Source of the DNA: Ptiloglossa arizonensis
Taxonomy: Eukaryota; Arthropoda; Insecta; Hymenoptera; Colletidae
Length of the DNA: 64,000 nucleotides
Direction of reading: 5' to 3'
NCBI RefSeq assembly: GCF_051014685.1
Contig: NW_027479710.1
Location: forward strand, 1 to 64,000
Below the pieces are notes generated by a model. It worked only from the letters and a program-made list of their open reading frames with translations. It did not search any database and was not told the DNA's origin. Of this stretch, positions 61,516-64,000 are shown piece by piece. The stretch's first letter is position 1. The number at the start of each line of letters is the position of its first letter. Made by a program: the position numbers and the translations under genes.

Positions 61516-62110
61516 ACAGGTACCGTTGTAATCGGGCGAGTTTCTACTTTCAGACGCAACAGGAATTTTGGGGTTAGGTCAATCCGTTCGCGAGATATGG
61601 GAGTTTGAAGCCAAGAAATGGTTGAGAAGACAACAAATTTTTCGCACTTCTGCTGCTCCATTCGCTTAACCAGAATCGCCTAGGGGAAAAATACACGTAC
61701 CGTTGTAATCCGGCGAGTTTCTACTTTCAAATGCAATAGGAATTTTTGGGTTAGGTCAATCGGTTCGCGAGATATGGGAGTTTCAAGCTAAGAAATGGTT
61801 GAGAAGACAACAAATTTTCGCAAATCTGCTGCTCCAAACGCTTAACCAGAATGTCCTAGGGAAAAAATACGGGTACCGTTGTAATCGGGCGAGTTTCCAC
61901 TTTCAGTTACAATAGGAATTTTTGGGTTAGGTCAATCCGTTCGCGAGATATGGGACTTTGAATCTAAGAAATGGTTGAGAAGACAACAAATTTTTCGCAA
62001 TTCTGCTGCTCCAATCGCTTAACCAGAATGGCCTAGGGGAAAAATACACGTACCGTTGTAATCGGGCGAGTTTCCACTTTCAGTTACAATAGGAATTTTT
62101 GGGTTAGGTC
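61516..62110. repeat. module V, truncated unit 5
   Basis: About three and a half monomers of a fifth unit, including the short T-tract monomer near 61815 and the tttccactttcag monomers. The array then switches to module T-like monomers near 62111 (ggttcgcgag with gtttcaagc). Confidence 0.85.
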
Positions 62111-64000
62111 AATCGGTTCGCGAGATATGGGAGTTTCAAGCTAAGAAATGGTTGAGAAGACAACAAATTTTTCGCACTTCTGCTGCACCAAACGCTTAAC
62201 CATAATGGCCTAGGGAAAAAATACACATACCGGTGTAACCGGGCGAGTTTCTACTTTCAGACGCAACAGGAATTTTTTGGTTTGGTCAATCGGTTCGTGA
62301 GATATGGCAAATTGATGCTAAGAAATGGTTGAGAAGACAAGAAATTTTTCGCAATTCTGCTGCTCCAAACGCTTAACCAGAATTGGCTAGGGAAAAAATA
62401 CACATACCGTTGAAATCGGGCGAGTTTCTACTTTCAAATGCAATAGGAAATTTTGGGTTAGGTCAATCCGTTCGCGAGATATGAGTGTTTGAAGCTAAGA
62501 TATGGTTGAGAAGACAACAAATTTTTCGCAAATCCGCTGCTCCAAACGCTTAACCAGAATGGCCTAGGGAAAAAATGGACATACCGTTGTAATCGGGCGA
62601 GTTTCTACTTTCAGTTACAATAGGATTTTTTGGGTTAGGTCAATCCCTTCGCGAGATATGGGACTTTGAAGCTAAGAAATGGTTGTCAAGACAACAAATT
62701 TTTCGCACTTCTGCTGCAACAATCGCTTAACCAGAATCGCCTAGGGGAAACATACACGTACCGTTGTAATCGGGCGAGTTTCTACTTTCAAATGCAATAG
62801 GAATTTTTGGGTTAGGTCAAACCGTTCGCGAGATATGGGAGTTTGAAGCTAAGAAATGGTTGAGAAGACAAAAAATTTTTCGCAATTCTGCTGCTCCAAA
62901 CGCTTAACCAGAATGGCCTAGGGAAAAAACACACATACCGTTGTAATCGGGCGAGTTTCTAGTTTCAGATGCAGTAGGAATTTTTGGATTAGGTCAATCC
63001 GTTCGCGGGATATGTGAGTTTAAAGCCAAGAAATGGTAGAGAAGCCAAAAAATTTGTCACAATTCTGCTGCTACAAACGCTTAACCAGAATGGCCTAGAG
63101 GAAAAATACACATACCGTTGTAATCGGGCGAGTTTCTGCTTTCAGATGCAATAGGAATTTTTGGGTTAGGTCAATCCGTTCGCGAGATATGGGAGTTTGA
63201 AGCCAAGAAATGGTAGAGAAGGCAATAAATTTTTCACAATTCTGCTGCTCCAAACGCTTAACCAGAATGGCCTAGGGGAAAAATACACGTACCGTTGTAA
63301 TCGGGCGAGTTTCCACTTTCAGTTACAATAGGAATTTTTGGGTTAGGTCAATCCGTTCGCGAGATATGGGACTTTGAATCTAAGAAATTGTTGAGAAGAC
63401 AACAAATTTTTCGCAATTCTGCTGCTCCAATCGCTTAACCAGAATGGCCTAGGGAAAAAATACTCATACCGTTGTAACCGGGCGAGTTTCTTCTTTCAGA
63501 CGCAACAGGAATTTTTGGGTTTGGTCAATCCGTTCGCGAGATATGGGAGTTTGAAGGCAAGAAATGGTTGAGAAGGCAAAAAATTTATCGCAATTCTGCT
63601 GCTCCAAACGCTTAACCGGAATGCCCTAGGGATAAAATACACATACCGTTGTAATCGGGCCAGTTTCTACTTTCAGATGCAATAGGAATTTTTGGGTTAG
63701 GTCAATCCGTTCGCGAGATATGGGAGTTTGAAGCCAAGAAATGGTTGAGAAGGCAAAAAATTTTTCGCAATTCTGCTGCTCCAAACGCTTAACCAGAATG
63801 GCCTAGGGAAAAAATACCCATACCGTTGTAATCGGGCGAGTTTCTACTTTCAGACGGAGCAGGGATTTTTGGGTTTGGTCAATCCGTTCGCGAGATATGG
63901 GAGTTTGAAGGCAAGAAATGGTTGAGAAGGCAAAAAATTTATCGCAATTCTGCTGCTCCAAACGCTTAACTGGAATGCCCTACGGATAAAATACACATAC
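62111..64000. repeat. module W: T-like monomers at the right edge
   Basis: The ccgttgaaatc marker at 62406 matches the one at 50731 at offset 11675 (66 monomers minus 7 bases, accounted for by seven short monomers in between). The order ccataatgg, ggcaaattg, gaaatcggg, tggacatacc, gcaacaatcg, ctagtttcag is shared with 50520-51300. The last monomers (gaaggcaag with tttatcgc, near 63550 and 63910) are a type not seen elsewhere. The array continues beyond the window; the last base falls at monomer position 129. Confidence 0.85.

Larger units (their letters stand above)
1..64000. repeat. 177-bp satellite DNA array, 361 monomers plus a partial one
   Basis: Every stretch of the window is a copy of one 177-bp unit in one orientation, with no unique DNA, inverted block or inserted element. 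Unit starts fall at 1, 178, 355 and so on, the last at 63872. The total drift of -26 bp is explained by single-base indels: 13 copies of a 'gagatgg' variant, 8 copies with a shortened T-tract, 5 copies with A6 shortened to A5, two other deletions (near 28250 and 50185), and two insertions (near 35385 and 41640). Monomer size and HOR structure are typical of centromeric or pericentromeric satellites in plants and animals. The satellite family is not recognised and the chromosomal role is inferred. Gene content of the window is zero as far as I can see. Confidence 0.98.

Noticed and set aside
1..64000. CRISPR array
   Set aside because: The repeats are contiguous 177-bp units without spacers. 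Variable positions are scattered substitutions rather than unique spacers, and no cas genes are present.
1..64000. Transposon or retroelement inserted in the array
   Set aside because: I read through every block looking for a break of the 177-bp phase or foreign sequence and found none. All phase changes are single bases.

Overview
The whole 64 kb window is one uninterrupted, head-to-tail tandem satellite array. I find no gene, RNA gene, transposon, CRISPR array or unique sequence in it. The basic monomer is 177 bp, about 42% G+C by hand count, and all copies lie in the same orientation. Counting phase from the first monomer (start 1) to the last, partial one (start 63872) gives 361 complete monomers plus 129 bp, with a net drift of -26 bp. 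I can account for that drift as 28 single-base deletions and 2 single-base insertions. Both window edges lie inside the array. A long, unbroken satellite with nucleosome-plus-linker-sized monomers and higher-order repeats (HORs) is typical of eukaryotic centromeric or pericentromeric heterochromatin. I do not recognise this satellite family and cannot name the species or kingdom from the sequence.

Layout: (1) 1-12563 is a 71-monomer super-unit (L1). It contains an 11-monomer tandem duplication (about 2030-5923) and a nearly perfect 9-monomer tandem duplication (9155-12340). (2) 12564-22620 (L2) repeats 1-9703 almost base for base, apart from a two-monomer indel. (3) 22621-28830 alternates 6- or 7-monomer units (U) with truncated third and fourth copies of the L start. 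(4) 28831-33099 repeats a module with unit lengths of 9, 5 and 4 monomers. (5) 33100-40640 belongs to the same 11-monomer family, with marker spacings of 11, 15 and 5 monomers. (6) 40641-44850 is a regular 6-monomer HOR of 1062 bp. (7) 44851-54086 is a more diverged mosaic with an internal 20-monomer-spaced duplication. (8) 54087-62110 is a recent HOR of 10 monomers, 1769 bp. (9) 62111-64000 repeats part of the 46-53 kb mosaic.

Nothing here forms an operon or pathway. Function, if any, would lie in the DNA itself. The monomer carries a near-invariant 17-bp segment (positions 15-31) that matches 8 of the 9 core bases of the CENP-B box, and two monomers match all 9. A second, weaker CENP-B-like segment lies at positions 127-143, and an A/T-tract dyad at about 59-74. 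CpG is not depleted. The short open frames seen on both strands exist because 177 is 3 x 59, so a reading frame is kept from one monomer to the next. They are not genes.
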